Source: JAVVEG01 sp041751425 (GTDB taxonomy: Bacteria > Pseudomonadota > Gammaproteobacteria > Pseudomonadales > Pseudohongiellaceae). From it: DNA of 64,000 bases. The stretch covers positions 62,001 through 126,000 of the forward strand of contig JBGSXL010000011.1 in the NCBI GenBank assembly GCA_041751425.1. Direction: 5' to 3'. The notes below the pieces were generated by a model. The model made no database searches, had not been told where the DNA came from, and saw nothing but the letters and a program-made list of their open reading frames with translations. Position 1 is the first letter of the stretch, and the number at the start of each line of letters is the position of its first letter. Position numbers and translations under genes: made by a program. Below, piece by piece: positions 51,225 to 60,714 of this stretch.

Positions 51225-53768
51225 TTAGATTTCCACTTTGAATCGTGCATACGCGAATCTGCCGTTGGGGCTGAAAGCACCGTCAGTCAGATACTCGTTG
51301 CTCGAAGTCGCGCTGAAATCAACCGCTCTTACCTTCTCAGGCCTCTTGTTGAGCAAGTTGTCTGCGCCGAGGATTAGCGTATAGCGATCTCTATACGTAT
51401 ATGACACTTCGCCACCCAGAATAACTACAGGATCCGGGTAGTAATCTCTGCTGGGATCGCCACTGGATGGTACTCGCAGGTACTCATCGTAGTAGTTGGC
51501 CTGCAGCGTGAAGCGCCAATCGTTATACGTGTGATTTGCGCGGAAGTTGCCACGGTTGGACGGAATTCCGTCTTCCAAGTCAGCAGCATTGGCACGGGTC
51601 AGCAAGCCTGGTGTGAATCTGTCCAGTTTTTGGTCGGTCCACGCCCATGAAGCGCCGAAATCGGTGCTGCCCATGGTGTCCCAATTCATGGTCCAGGACC
51701 CAACAATCTCAATACCCCTGTTGGTGGTTTCCATGTCATTGGTGTAGTAGTTGAACGAAACAATGCTGCGTGCACCGGAAATACCTGAATCTTCCAGTTC
51801 CTGAGCAATAGCTGGTGTAATCGCAAACGTCGCCGAGTTCAGGATTCGATCACGCAGTTCAATATGGTAGTAGTCGATTGACAGGTCCAGAGCGCCAATT
51901 TCCGTAGTCACACCGATGCTGAAGTTGCGCGCCTTTTCTGGTGTCAACTCAGCGCCACCGAAGCGAACAGAGATCGGATTGGTTGGAGGGATCTGTCCCT
52001 GAGTAACCGGGATTGAATCCACAACACCCGTACTGATGTTGGAGATGTTCGCCTGACCGGGAGACGGAGCACGGAAACCGGTGCTGATGGTGCTGCGCAG
52101 GTTAGTCGAGTCAGTTATCCGGTAGCGGGCAGTCAGCTTGCCATTGGTGGTATCGCCAAAAGTATTGTAGAAATCTTCGTAGCGCAGTGCCGCACCCAAC
52201 AACAGGCGGTCAGTAACGTCTACTTCGGTATCCACATAGAAGCCCCAGTTCTTTCTGTCCCAGGTGCCCTGTTGGTCAGGACCGAAGCCCTGGAAGCCGT
52301 CGGAACCAACACCCGTACCTTGATCAGCATATGCGCCAATACGATAAGAATCCTGATCCTCAGAACGGACTTTGAATATCTCACGGCGCCACTCAATACC
52401 ATAGGCAACGTTCAGGTCTGAGAAAAGACCCACGTCGAAGCCTTTGGACAAGTCGACGTTGAAGTTGTTTTCTATCGTGGTATAGATGCCGGGCTCAAAG
52501 CTGGTTGGGGAATCCGGACCCATTGATGGGTTGGTGGTATTCCACAGTTGATAAGTCATCTCTGAATAACCATTACCAATGCTTACGTCATAGGTGGTGC
52601 CATCGTCCAGCTCACCCTTCATGCCAGTGACATTGGAAAAATCGGTATTCTGGCCGCCAAACATTGGCGTGTAGCCACCCGGGAAACGCTCTCCGAAGGA
52701 GAAACAATCAGGGTCTGCCAGGCTGGCATCACGAGCAGCCAGAGAGCTGGTCGTGCCGGTAGCAGGGTTCAGGCCGCGGGGAATAACCGGGCAATTGCCG
52801 CTGCCATCATTTGTCAAATCTATGAATAGCTGGTTTGCGCCGCGGGTAAATACACCACCGCGGTTTTCCGGGTTACGAAAGAAGAAGCCGACTTGTACTT
52901 CTTTTTCACTATATCCAGAAAAAGAGTAGATACTTTGGCCGCCACCTATATCGAAACCGACGTTGGCAAATAAGTTGACGATCTCGCTATCTGGCAAGCC
53001 CTGGTGCTGAGCATTAACACGTACGGCATTGTTGCCTCTGTCGATCAAGCCCTGCGCGTCACCACGCTGCACGCTGCGGTCGCTGCGGCGCTGGTCGGTC
53101 ATGTCGAAGCTCAGGCTGGCGAAGCCAGTATCGCCAAGAGGCAGTCCCAGGTTACCGGCAATGTAGTTCAACATGCCGTCATCAGTCTCAGTCAGGCGCC
53201 CGTGTTTAGTCTCCAGCGTAAAGCCTTCACGATTTTCTTTCAGGATAAAGTTGATTACACCAGCAATGGCATCTGAACCGTACTGTGCAGACGCGCCATC
53301 ACGCAGAACTTCTACCTGACGCAGAGCGATAGGTGGAATCTGTGCCACGTCGGGGAAGTGAGTTCCACTGCGACCAAACTGAATGGCAGCGGAGCGGTGA
53401 CGACGTTTGCCGTTTACCAGTACCAATGTGTCATCAGCAGGCAGGCCGCGCAAAGTGGCAGGTCTTACCAGACTGTTCGAGTCGCTGATGTCCTGGACGT
53501 CAACGTTAAAAGTGGGAATCAGGTTACGCAGCAGGTCGTTCATATCTGCCGTGCCTTGATCCTGGAAGTCGCTCGCGGTGAAAACATCGACGGGAGCAGC
53601 TGAGTCAAGTGCAGTTCGAGGTGCCCGGCGTGAACCGGTAACTACCACTTCTTCGATCTCAGTAGCTGCAGGCTGGGCAAACACAACTGGTGCTGCCGGG
53701 ACCATAGCGATTGCACCTAACAAGGCGGCAAGCGAGGATCGCGTGAATAGAGTATGTTTTTTTATCAT
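51225..53768 (-). CDS. TonB-dependent receptor
   Basis: 847 residues from the ATG at 53768 (AAGGGAAACACAAAT upstream), giving signal peptide SSLAALLGAIAMVPAAPVVFAQ. A TonB box-like EEVVVTGSR opens the plug, which has RGLPADDTLVLVNGKRRHRSA and VEVLRDGASAQYGSDAIAGVINFI. The barrel ends FAYARFKVEI with the terminal aromatic/hydrophobic pattern. It imports a ligand too large for porins across the outer membrane. The frame extends 46 codons upstream without a good start. It is next to a CadC-like regulator and followed by cytochrome c and RidA, so the ligand may be an amine or peptide. Confidence 0.9.
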   Translation of the reverse strand: MIKKHTLFTRSSLAALLGAIAMVPAAPVVFAQPAATEIEEVVVTGSRRAPRTALDSAAPVDVFTASDFQDQGTADMNDLLRNLIPTFNVDVQDISDSNSLVRPATLRGLPADDTLVLVNGKRRHRSAAIQFGRSGTHFPDVAQIPPIALRQVEVLRDGASAQYGSDAIAGVINFILKENREGFTLETKHGRLTETDDGMLNYIAGNLGLPLGDTGFASLSFDMTDQRRSDRSVQRGDAQGLIDRGNNAVRVNAQHQGLPDSEIVNLFANVGFDIGGGQSIYSFSGYSEKEVQVGFFFRNPENRGGVFTRGANQLFIDLTNDGSGNCPVIPRGLNPATGTTSSLAARDASLADPDCFSFGERFPGGYTPMFGGQNTDFSNVTGMKGELDDGTTYDVSIGNGYSEMTYQLWNTTNPSMGPDSPTSFEPGIYTTIENNFNVDLSKGFDVGLFSDLNVAYGIEWRREIFKVRSEDQDSYRIGAYADQGTGVGSDGFQGFGPDQQGTWDRKNWGFYVDTEVDVTDRLLLGAALRYEDFYNTFGDTTNGKLTARYRITDSTNLRSTISTGFRAPSPGQANISNISTGVVDSIPVTQGQIPPTNPISVRFGGAELTPEKARNFSIGVTTEIGALDLSIDYYHIELRDRILNSATFAITPAIAQELEDSGISGARSIVSFNYYTNDMETTNRGIEIVGSWTMNWDTMGSTDFGASWAWTDQKLDRFTPGLLTRANAADLEDGIPSNRGNFRANHTYNDWRFTLQANYYDEYLRVPSSGDPSRDYYPDPVVILGGEVSYTYRDRYTLILGADNLLNKRPEKVRAVDFSATSSNEYLTDGAFSPNGRFAYARFKVEI

Positions 53769-54071
53769 ATTTGTGTTTCCCTTGGTTTTCGTGTTTTTCG
53801 TTGCTGAAAGTGGACTAGCTGAAAGTAGACTATTTGTCAGTCGACTAAAAGCATCAGCGTGACACGGTTTCAAGGCAAAGCTTCCGCTTGCCATATCAAT
53901 GGCCACGATAACGATTTGATTATCAGTGCCGGTTCCTCCAAAGTCCTCCTAAAAACATTCTGAATACCTCCTCAAACTCTGTGACACCCCTGTCATACAT
54001 GGGGTAGGCTTTAAGAAGGTAGTCCGGGAAAGGGGGTGGTAGATATGGGGAAAAGATGTTGCTGAGAACAA
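53769..54071 (-). other. Leader region of TonB receptor gene
   Basis: 303 bases between the regulator stop and the receptor start. On the minus strand it contains three purine-rich GGAGG-type sequences, a possible 11-codon ORF (see below) and two tandem 15-bp units (53803-53832, GCTGAAAGTGGACTA and GCTGAAAGTAGACTA). No rho-independent hairpin is evident. Confidence 0.6.
53923..53958 (-). CDS. Possible 11-codon leader peptide upstream of TonB receptor
   Basis: Minus-strand ATG at 53958, preceded by a perfect AGGAGG with an 8-base spacer, encodes MFLGGLWRNRH and stops at 53923. The Shine-Dalgarno match is better than that of the receptor itself. It could be a regulatory leader or simply chance in a purine-rich stretch. 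No known family. Confidence 0.25.
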   Translation of the reverse strand: MFLGGLWRNRH

Positions 54072-56132
54072 TTACTCGTCGGTATTTATAGTCAGGCGCT
54101 TACGCTCAACGTCGCTCCAGACGCTCTCCGGCCAGAGATTGTTGCGCGCCATAAAGGTGTCGCTCTGATAAGCGCGCAGAGATTTCTCACTGAGGCCGAT
54201 ACCAGTAATTGGCTCCATGGCAATAAGTCCTTCCATCAACTGGCGCTGCCAGGTCTTGCCAGCCCCCAGACTTTCCAACAGAGCTTCGTAGCGCGGGTTC
54301 TCCAGCACATTGCTGGCGAAGAACTTCTCTGAAGAATGCACGACATTGAACAGCCGGCGCATTTGTACCGGCTTGAGCTTACTCCAATAGTAGACACCTT
54401 TGTCGATGTCGCCCAGCATGAAACTGAGAACGCCATTGTTGAAGTTGAAGTCATGGCCTTCGCGATAAGCGGTCTCTACTGCAGGGTTGCCGGGGCGTAA
54501 CTTACCACTCATGAAATCCACAGTTATATCGGTCCAGTGCACCAGTATTTCCTCCAGATCGACGGTGCGCTGGTGTTCGCGGTAAATATTGGCTTCATCA
54601 AATTCACCCAGGAAAGCCAGATTGCTGGCCACGGTGCCCAGAAAGGAAACGTGATAAGGGCGTTGCAGCAATTGAATCTTGCGGGAAACTACAATCTGAG
54701 CGGGCGGCTCAATAGAGCTCTTGTAGCTCCAGACTTCGTCCGGCGATATCTGGAAAGGGCCCACCTCTGTGGCGAGATCCAGTAGTTGGGCGGCTTCGTC
54801 ATACATGCGCGCGCCGATTAACAGCAATGCATAATGAGCCATGGCGAAATCAGGAGGCGAACCTGAAAGTATATGCTCACGCAATTGCTTTTCCTGTTGA
54901 GCATGATTATTGCCACTCATGCGCAGGCGGATCTCGCGCAAAGAGCTCAATATATCGCTGTCTGGTTCCTCCAGTCGCGCAACCTGGTCATGAATGGAAC
55001 GCACCAGTTCACTAAGTTCCCCAATTCTGGCAGCGCTGCTATATACGGCCAGATTATTGGCCGCTGTTGCAGCCCCGTGCCAGGCGTTCAGAAAATTCGG
55101 ATCCTGATCAACGGCGGAAAGATGATAGTCGATGGCGCGCTGCCAGTCGCGCGGGCTGAACTGATTGTTATAGAACTCACCGCGCAGAAAATTCTCATAG
55201 GCGATGGCATTGGTGGTTCCCCAGTCCAGCATCTGCGAACGTTCCCGTTCATCCAAATGGATGCTCAATGCGCGTACAACGTTGGAAACGATCTCGTCCT
55301 GCACGCCGAACAAGTTGCTCAAGGGCAGGTCGAACTGATCAGAATACTGATGCACACCATCCTGCACCCGCACCAGTTGTACGGTGACCCGCAAACGCCC
55401 ATCAGCGGTTTGGACACTGCCTTGCAGGATATGATCAGGGGTATCTGTCGCTGTGTCAGTCGGGCGTCGGTTGCGCGGGAAACTGATGTCTTCACCCGGC
55501 GATTGAACTTGCAGATTACTGAGCTTGGAAAGGCCGTGAACCAGAGACTCGCGCAGACCGTCGGCAAGAAACTGATTATCAGTATTCAGCTCACGGTTTA
55601 CGAATGGCATAACCGCCAATCTGACAATTTGCGGATTGGCCGGGATTGGTGTCGGGCGAGTGAAAGCGTAGAGAATCACTGCGATAAGCGCAGCAAACAA
55701 AATCAGACCAGTGCGCAGATCCCGCATACGAGCGGAACCGGGCTTCGGCGCAGGTACTGATAAATAGGGCTTGAGATTACTGCTATCCGGGTTATCAACG
55801 CTGGTATCGGCAATGAGGGCATAGCCGCGCTTTGGAAATGTCTTAATATAAGTGGGGCGATGCGCGTTATCGCCCAACGCGCTGCGTAATTCAGCAATCG
55901 CTTTGTGCACGGCATGATCGGATGGAATTGAACCCGGCCAGAAACGACCCAGCAATTCATCAGGGCTTATAACAAAACCCGCGTGTTCAGCCAGATAATT
56001 GAGTACATCCATGCTGCGGGGCGTTATCTTAACGTCCGACCCATTCTTGCTTAAGGTGCAGGTTGTGAGCGAAACTTCCCATTCGCCTATTCTGATTTTA
56101 CTGGTACGGTCGTTGGTCACAGGATCTGCCAC
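54072..56132 (-). CDS. CadC/ToxR-like membrane-bound regulator with TPR-type periplasmic domain
   Basis: 686 residues. The N-terminal OmpR-type winged helix (about 12-108) contains SRSMDVLNYLAEHAGFVISPDELLGRFWPG and TYIKTFPKRGYALIA. One transmembrane helix (about 141-158) follows. The periplasmic part has a FlgO/TolB-like domain (LAVMPFVNRELNTDNQFLADGLRESL) and helical repeats resembling TPRs. Such proteins sense an external signal and regulate adjoining genes without phosphorylation. It sits between the divergent amine oxidase gene and the receptor/cytochrome/RidA genes, the ideal place to control both. Confidence 0.85.
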   Translation of the reverse strand: MADPVTNDRTSKIRIGEWEVSLTTCTLSKNGSDVKITPRSMDVLNYLAEHAGFVISPDELLGRFWPGSIPSDHAVHKAIAELRSALGDNAHRPTYIKTFPKRGYALIADTSVDNPDSSNLKPYLSVPAPKPGSARMRDLRTGLILFAALIAVILYAFTRPTPIPANPQIVRLAVMPFVNRELNTDNQFLADGLRESLVHGLSKLSNLQVQSPGEDISFPRNRRPTDTATDTPDHILQGSVQTADGRLRVTVQLVRVQDGVHQYSDQFDLPLSNLFGVQDEIVSNVVRALSIHLDERERSQMLDWGTTNAIAYENFLRGEFYNNQFSPRDWQRAIDYHLSAVDQDPNFLNAWHGAATAANNLAVYSSAARIGELSELVRSIHDQVARLEEPDSDILSSLREIRLRMSGNNHAQQEKQLREHILSGSPPDFAMAHYALLLIGARMYDEAAQLLDLATEVGPFQISPDEVWSYKSSIEPPAQIVVSRKIQLLQRPYHVSFLGTVASNLAFLGEFDEANIYREHQRTVDLEEILVHWTDITVDFMSGKLRPGNPAVETAYREGHDFNFNNGVLSFMLGDIDKGVYYWSKLKPVQMRRLFNVVHSSEKFFASNVLENPRYEALLESLGAGKTWQRQLMEGLIAMEPITGIGLSEKSLRAYQSDTFMARNNLWPESVWSDVERKRLTINTDE

Positions 56133-56385
56133 TTAAAAGTCAACTGGGTCTCCAGCTGGATGTCGCAAAAACCACTCTTTCGCGTTCGAGTGCGTGTTGT
56201 TTTGACTGTGCCAAGTAGAGCGTAGATTTGTGTTTGGGTCAAGCAAGACCGTAGCTCGGAAACGGGCGGTACGGTTGGCTGGGACGGCAATTAGTAGGTT
56301 TTCAGAAGGATTTTGGGAGGACTTTCAAGGCGCCTGAGATTAGCCTGAGTCGTCGAATTCAACATGCAGTACAGGAGTCACGCAA

Positions 56386-58023
56386 GTGTCAAAACTGGTT
56401 AACGAAAATCCCACCCGCACCCCGGTTACTCGCACCCCGGTTACTCGCAGCCCGGTTACTCGCAGAGAGTTCCTGAACCTGATAGCCGCCACCAGCGGCA
56501 CGGCAACCGTCATGCGGGTAGGTGCGGCCCTGGGAATAATGCCGGCGGCCGTTGCAGCGGCCACACCTGAACTGTTGCAACAGAATGGCAACCGGCGCAA
56601 GGTGGTGATTCTGGGAGCTGGTCTGTCCGGGCTCACGGTCGCTTATGAATTGGATAAAGCTGGCTACGACTGCACTGTTCTGGAGGCTTCTCATAGGCCA
56701 GGCGGGCGCATATTCACAGTTCGTGCCGGCACACTCATTGACGAAATTGGTAATCCGCAGTATTGCGAGTTCGATGATGAGCCGCATTTGTATTTCAACG
56801 CCGGCGCGGCGCGCATTCCCAGCACCCACAGCACGACTCTGAACTATTGCAAAGAGCTGGGTGTGGAGTTGCAGGTCTTCATCAATGAAAACAAAACTTC
56901 CTATATTCAGGATGACAATCTGTACGGTGGCAAGCCTATCCGCAATGCCGACCTGACCACAAACGCCCGCGGTTTCATGGCGGAGCTGATGGCTAAAGGC
57001 TTTGAAGCTACGCAAATGGATGAACCTTTCACCGATGCGGAGGCGCAAAGCATCCTCAACATGATCGGTGCCTTTGGCGATCTTGATCAGAACCGCCGCT
57101 TCTCCGGCAGTGGTCGTGCGACATATAACGGCAGCGCGCAATTGGACTATCTGGGGCATCCTGAACAGGAGGAGATGCTCAATATCAGAGATCTTCTGAA
57201 AACCAATGCCATGCGCCAGGTGCTGACAGACAATGAAGGTGAAACAGGCCCAATGTTGATGACGCCCGTTGGTGGCATGGACAAGATCCCGTATGCGTTT
57301 GTGCGTGAGTTGGGAGAGAAAGTGAAGTTCCGCGCCCCGGTTCGCTCAGTAACAGTTAAAGATGCCGGTGTTGATGTGGTCTACGCGCAGGATGGACAGG
57401 AAATCCTCATCGAGGCAGATTATTGCTTCAACTGTATTCCAACTCACCTGATGGTGGGCATCAAGAATAACTTCCCCGCAGAATACGTACAGGCGATGAA
57501 ACACATTCGTCGCGGAGTGGCCTTTAAAGGTGCTTTCCAGGCGAAAGAGAGATTCTGGGAGAAAGAGAATATTTACGGTGGTATAACCTGGACCAACCAG
57601 CCAATACGACAGATCTGGTATCCCTCACACGGTATCCATAAAGCCAAGGGAGTTCTGCTGGCGGCCTACGATTACGGCAACGGTATGGGTTTCACCCGCA
57701 TGACGCAGGCTGAGCGACTGGAAGCCATGATCGCACAAGGTGAAAAAGTGCATCCGCAATATCGCAGCATGGTGGAGAAGGGCATAACCATCGCCTGGCA
57801 TCGCATGGACCATATGCTCGGATGCTCTGCGCGTTGGGGTCAGATGACACCAGAGGCGGAGAACTTTTACAGCTTGTTGCAGAACCCGTTACACGGCAGA
57901 CATTATTTTATTGGTGATCAAATCAGTCGCCATGCTGCCTGGATGGAAGCTGCACTGCAGTCTGCTCATTTCTCCATGCGGGAAATGGACAAGCGTGTTC
58001 GTGAGGAAGAAGCCCGCGCTTAA
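56386..58023 (+). CDS. Exported flavin amine oxidase (L-amino-acid/monoamine oxidase family)
   Basis: 545 residues from a GTG preceded by AGGAG with an 8-base spacer. A Tat signal has the motif T-R26-R27-E-F-L followed by a hydrophobic stretch to AAVAAA; three 5-residue repeats (R-T/S-P-V-T) precede it. FAD binding is shown by VVILGAGLSGLTVAYELDKAG, then RPGGRIFT, and the C-terminal DQISRHAAWMEAALQSAH. The enzyme oxidises an amine or amino acid to an imine in the periplasm. Family member NicA2 uses a cytochrome c instead of oxygen, and a cytochrome c gene lies in the divergent set. Confidence 0.85.
   Translation: MSKLVNENPTRTPVTRTPVTRSPVTRREFLNLIAATSGTATVMRVGAALGIMPAAVAAATPELLQQNGNRRKVVILGAGLSGLTVAYELDKAGYDCTVLEASHRPGGRIFTVRAGTLIDEIGNPQYCEFDDEPHLYFNAGAARIPSTHSTTLNYCKELGVELQVFINENKTSYIQDDNLYGGKPIRNADLTTNARGFMAELMAKGFEATQMDEPFTDAEAQSILNMIGAFGDLDQNRRFSGSGRATYNGSAQLDYLGHPEQEEMLNIRDLLKTNAMRQVLTDNEGETGPMLMTPVGGMDKIPYAFVRELGEKVKFRAPVRSVTVKDAGVDVVYAQDGQEILIEADYCFNCIPTHLMVGIKNNFPAEYVQAMKHIRRGVAFKGAFQAKERFWEKENIYGGITWTNQPIRQIWYPSHGIHKAKGVLLAAYDYGNGMGFTRMTQAERLEAMIAQGEKVHPQYRSMVEKGITIAWHRMDHMLGCSARWGQMTPEAENFYSLLQNPLHGRHYFIGDQISRHAAWMEAALQSAHFSMREMDKRVREEEARA
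56416..56460 (+). repeat. Three-copy 15-bp tandem repeat in Tat signal region
   Basis: Units CGCACCCCGGTTACT (twice) and CGCAGCCCGGTTACT lie head to tail and encode R-T-P-V-T, R-T-P-V-T, R-S-P-V-T just before the twin-arginine motif. Confidence 0.9.
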
Positions 58024-58109
58024 GGTTTAGATGTGAGCGACTTCCCTCGTACAGGTCTGATAATGGTGTAGACTAGCGAGCATTACGTCAGTAGCAGGCT
58101 TTTGATCAG

Positions 58110-58640
58110 ATGAAAACGTTGTACGTTCTGCGCCATGCTAAATCCAGTTGGGAAGATCCGCATCTGCGCGACTACGACCGCCCGCTCAATGAGCGCGGTT
58201 TGCGAGATGCGCCAGTTATGGCTGCAAGGCTACTGAAAAAAACTCAGGAACAAGGCGTCAAGTTAACCGCAATTCTCAGCAGCCCTGCACTACGAACGCA
58301 AACGACTGCCAGTTTCTTTGCTAAATCTCTCTCACTGACACAAGACCAACTGCAATTCGAGCCGCAGATATATTTAGCAGGCACAGGTCGGCTTATACAG
58401 TTGGTCAGGCGTTTCAGCCCTGAGACAAGTGCCGCGATGCTGGTGGGCCACAACCCCGCGCTGACTGATTTCGTCAATGCCATGAGCGGCTCCTCCATCG
58501 ACAACATTCCTACCTGTGGACTGGTGACTCTGCAACTGCCTATAGAGAACTGGAATCAAGCTGATTTTGGTGAAGCGCAGCTTCTGAGTTTCGAATTTCC
58601 CAAAGATGAAGAAGCTTTCTCGGAACAATCAAGCACCTGA
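58110..58640 (+). CDS. sixA: Phosphohistidine phosphatase SixA
   Basis: 176 residues, histidine phosphatase fold. The catalytic RHG-type motif is LRHAKSSWED (R8, His9) at the N-terminus with DRPLNERG after it; the second His is in LVGHNPALTDF. SixA removes phosphate from histidine-phosphotransfer proteins such as those of phosphotransferase or two-component systems in the cytosol. The hybrid kinase at 14059 is one phosphorelay in the region, but no direct link is shown. Confidence 0.88.
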   Translation: MKTLYVLRHAKSSWEDPHLRDYDRPLNERGLRDAPVMAARLLKKTQEQGVKLTAILSSPALRTQTTASFFAKSLSLTQDQLQFEPQIYLAGTGRLIQLVRRFSPETSAAMLVGHNPALTDFVNAMSGSSIDNIPTCGLVTLQLPIENWNQADFGEAQLLSFEFPKDEEAFSEQSST

Positions 58641-58668
58641 TGCTTCATCCCCCGGTTGACAATAATCT

Positions 58669-59625
58669 GTGAGAAGTATTTTGAAGCGCCAAATCGCATC
58701 CTTTATTTTCTTATCTGCCTTTTTGTCACTGACTCAATGTAGCGTTTCAACATATCCTGGCGACTCATCATGGGAGTCGGCGTATTTCCAGCAACATCCT
58801 TTAGTTGGAAAAATCTGGAGTTATCGTGATTCGGCGTTCGTGGAGCCGATTGAGTTGGAGGCAGCAATATCCCGCAGCCATTATTTGCTTTTGGGAGAAA
58901 AGCATGACAATCCGGATCATCACAGACTTCGTCGACAACTAATAAATAATCTATTGCTCGCGCAAAAATTTTCCGTGCTGGGCATGGAGATGTTGAATAG
59001 CGATCAACAGCAATTGTTGGATGCTGCTGTCGAGAATAATCTGCATTCCGGAGCCCAGTTGCGGGCTGCGCTGAATTGGGATGAACAGGGTTGGGACTGG
59101 GATTTTTACGGACCCGTGCTCGAAGACCTATTGCGGGCGGGTGTGCAGGTGCGTGCTGCTAATATTTCCCTTGCCGAAATGATGGCGGTATACCAGGGCG
59201 AAATTGACGAGCAAATCATTGCAGCGTTGGATGAAGAAAAATTGCGACAGCTGACGCAAGGTATCGATGAAAGTCATTGTGGCATGTTGCCTGAGAGTCA
59301 ATTTGCATCGATGGTGCGTGTGCAGCAGGCGCGCGATTTTAAAATGGCGCAAAGCCTGCTTACAGACTCTTCTGGTTTAAGGGTTTTACTGGCGGGTAAT
59401 TACCATATACGCAAGGATTTAGGAGTTGCGAATTATTTACCGCAAACAGATAACGCAAGCGAATCGCGAGTGCTTGCCTTGGCGTTTCTGGAAGTAAACG
59501 AAGAATTATCTGACCCGCAACAGTATGCTGAAATGTTGTACGCTGCCGACGCGTTTGACTACGTCTGGTTCACACCAGCTTTCTCGCTGGAAGATTATTG
59601 CGCCAGTATGCGCGCTGACGAATAG
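58669..59625 (+). CDS. ChaN-family lipoprotein
   Basis: 318 residues from a GTG; a TTG four codons later is an alternative start. The lipobox is LSLTQC. The ChaN/Cofac_haem_bdg domain is recognised from LLLGEKHDNPDHHRLRRQLI, GMEMLNSDQQ, HCGMLPESQFASMVRVQQARD and LLAGNYHIRKDLG. Related proteins bind haem or help iron uptake at the outer membrane, and a few resemble a hydrolase fold with conserved E/H residues. No haem uptake genes are next to it. Confidence 0.8.
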   Translation: MRSILKRQIASFIFLSAFLSLTQCSVSTYPGDSSWESAYFQQHPLVGKIWSYRDSAFVEPIELEAAISRSHYLLLGEKHDNPDHHRLRRQLINNLLLAQKFSVLGMEMLNSDQQQLLDAAVENNLHSGAQLRAALNWDEQGWDWDFYGPVLEDLLRAGVQVRAANISLAEMMAVYQGEIDEQIIAALDEEKLRQLTQGIDESHCGMLPESQFASMVRVQQARDFKMAQSLLTDSSGLRVLLAGNYHIRKDLGVANYLPQTDNASESRVLALAFLEVNEELSDPQQYAEMLYAADAFDYVWFTPAFSLEDYCASMRADE

Positions 59626-59648
59626 ATAGCGCGGTTGGTTTTGACTGC

Positions 59649-60476
59649 TCAATGCGTCAGCGAATAAATCAGATAGTTGATACCCAGTTGATACGCCTGA
59701 TTGGCATAACGCGTTGGATAGCCGGGGTGATACGTATGCTCCCAGCCGTCCCCGATATCTGAATTCCAATTAATCAGCACCATCACGCGACCAAAGTCAT
59801 CCAGAATTGCGTGATTGCTGGCACGGTCCACATCCTGCTCGGGGTAGTTGTCGGGGTTGCCCATCGCGGGAATCATCTGCGGCCCGTCAATATCGTAATA
59901 GCTGCGAAAAATTTCGTGATCGGCAGACAGCTCTATAATCTCTCTGTCTGGAAATACCTGTGAGAAAGAGCTGTAAAAAGCATCCCATTGCCGCGTGCCC
60001 CAGAAATCGTCAATAAACATGAAGCCGCCGCGCAACAGATACTGCCGCAGATTGTCCATCTCCTTATCATTGAACGAAGGCCCGCCATTGCGGCCCATCT
60101 CCAATGCGTAAAGGAAGGGGTACTCGAAAATCTGATCGTCATCCAGTCTTAAAATTATCGGCTCTGGCATAACGCGCACATTGGTGAGCCGGGCAACACC
60201 ACGCAGAAAATTATTGTCAGCATCCGGGAAGTCGGTTCGCCAGGTGCCGCCGCCAAAACCGCCGCCCCAGCCTCCGCGAAAGCCGCCACTGAAATAGGTA
60301 TCGTATTGCACTCTGACAAAGGCGAACTCGCCGCCCCAGTCTTCGAGATCCGGGTCAGCACTGACTTCCTGAGTCTGCAAAGCGCTGCTTATCAGCAGAG
60401 TAAGCGCAAACAGACAAAACTGCCATTCGCTCAGTGTGGGTCGATGTGCCATAACAATTTTGGTCCTGATGTTCAT
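59649..60476 (-). CDS. DUF4159 domain exported protein
   Basis: 275 residues with a signal peptide (CLFALTLLISSALQTQEVSA). A Gly-rich stretch (GGFRGGWGGGFGGG, about 62-77) precedes the DUF4159 domain, recognised from LYALEMGRNGGPSFNDKEMDNLRQYLLRGGFMFIDDFWG and the C-terminal LINWNSDIGDGWEHTYHPG. In other bacteria the domain occurs in AAA-ATPase/BatA-type operons, but this copy is single. Function unknown. It is convergent with the ChaN-like gene. Confidence 0.8.
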   Translation of the reverse strand: MNIRTKIVMAHRPTLSEWQFCLFALTLLISSALQTQEVSADPDLEDWGGEFAFVRVQYDTYFSGGFRGGWGGGFGGGTWRTDFPDADNNFLRGVARLTNVRVMPEPIILRLDDDQIFEYPFLYALEMGRNGGPSFNDKEMDNLRQYLLRGGFMFIDDFWGTRQWDAFYSSFSQVFPDREIIELSADHEIFRSYYDIDGPQMIPAMGNPDNYPEQDVDRASNHAILDDFGRVMVLINWNSDIGDGWEHTYHPGYPTRYANQAYQLGINYLIYSLTH

Positions 60477-60714
60477 GATGCGGCAACCTGATTACCAGGC
60501 CGGTCGAGCGCGTGCTGTTTAGCGCGAGTATAACTCAACAAGCTGATTGGGCAAATCTGCCGCTTACTTGCGTGGAACCTTGCGCGCAAAGCCGGAATCG
60601 CGCTACATTCTTGGCGGTCAGAGCAATGTTGGCGAGCAAAACAAGCAATGACTCCTCTGAACCACAGAATTCAATGCTCCAATCATTAAAATAGCAATAA
60701 AAACGAGAACTATT

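Noticed and set aside
53769..53906. 46-codon N-terminal extension of the TonB receptor
   Set aside because: Signal peptide and Shine-Dalgarno both support the start at 53768.
54873..55760. 295-codon plus-strand frame
   Set aside because: Lies antisense inside the CadC-like regulator, whose domains are clear; the translated product has no recognisable fold.
56389..57159. 256-codon minus-strand frame
   Set aside because: Antisense to the FAD-binding half of the amine oxidase; a shadow of GC-biased codons.
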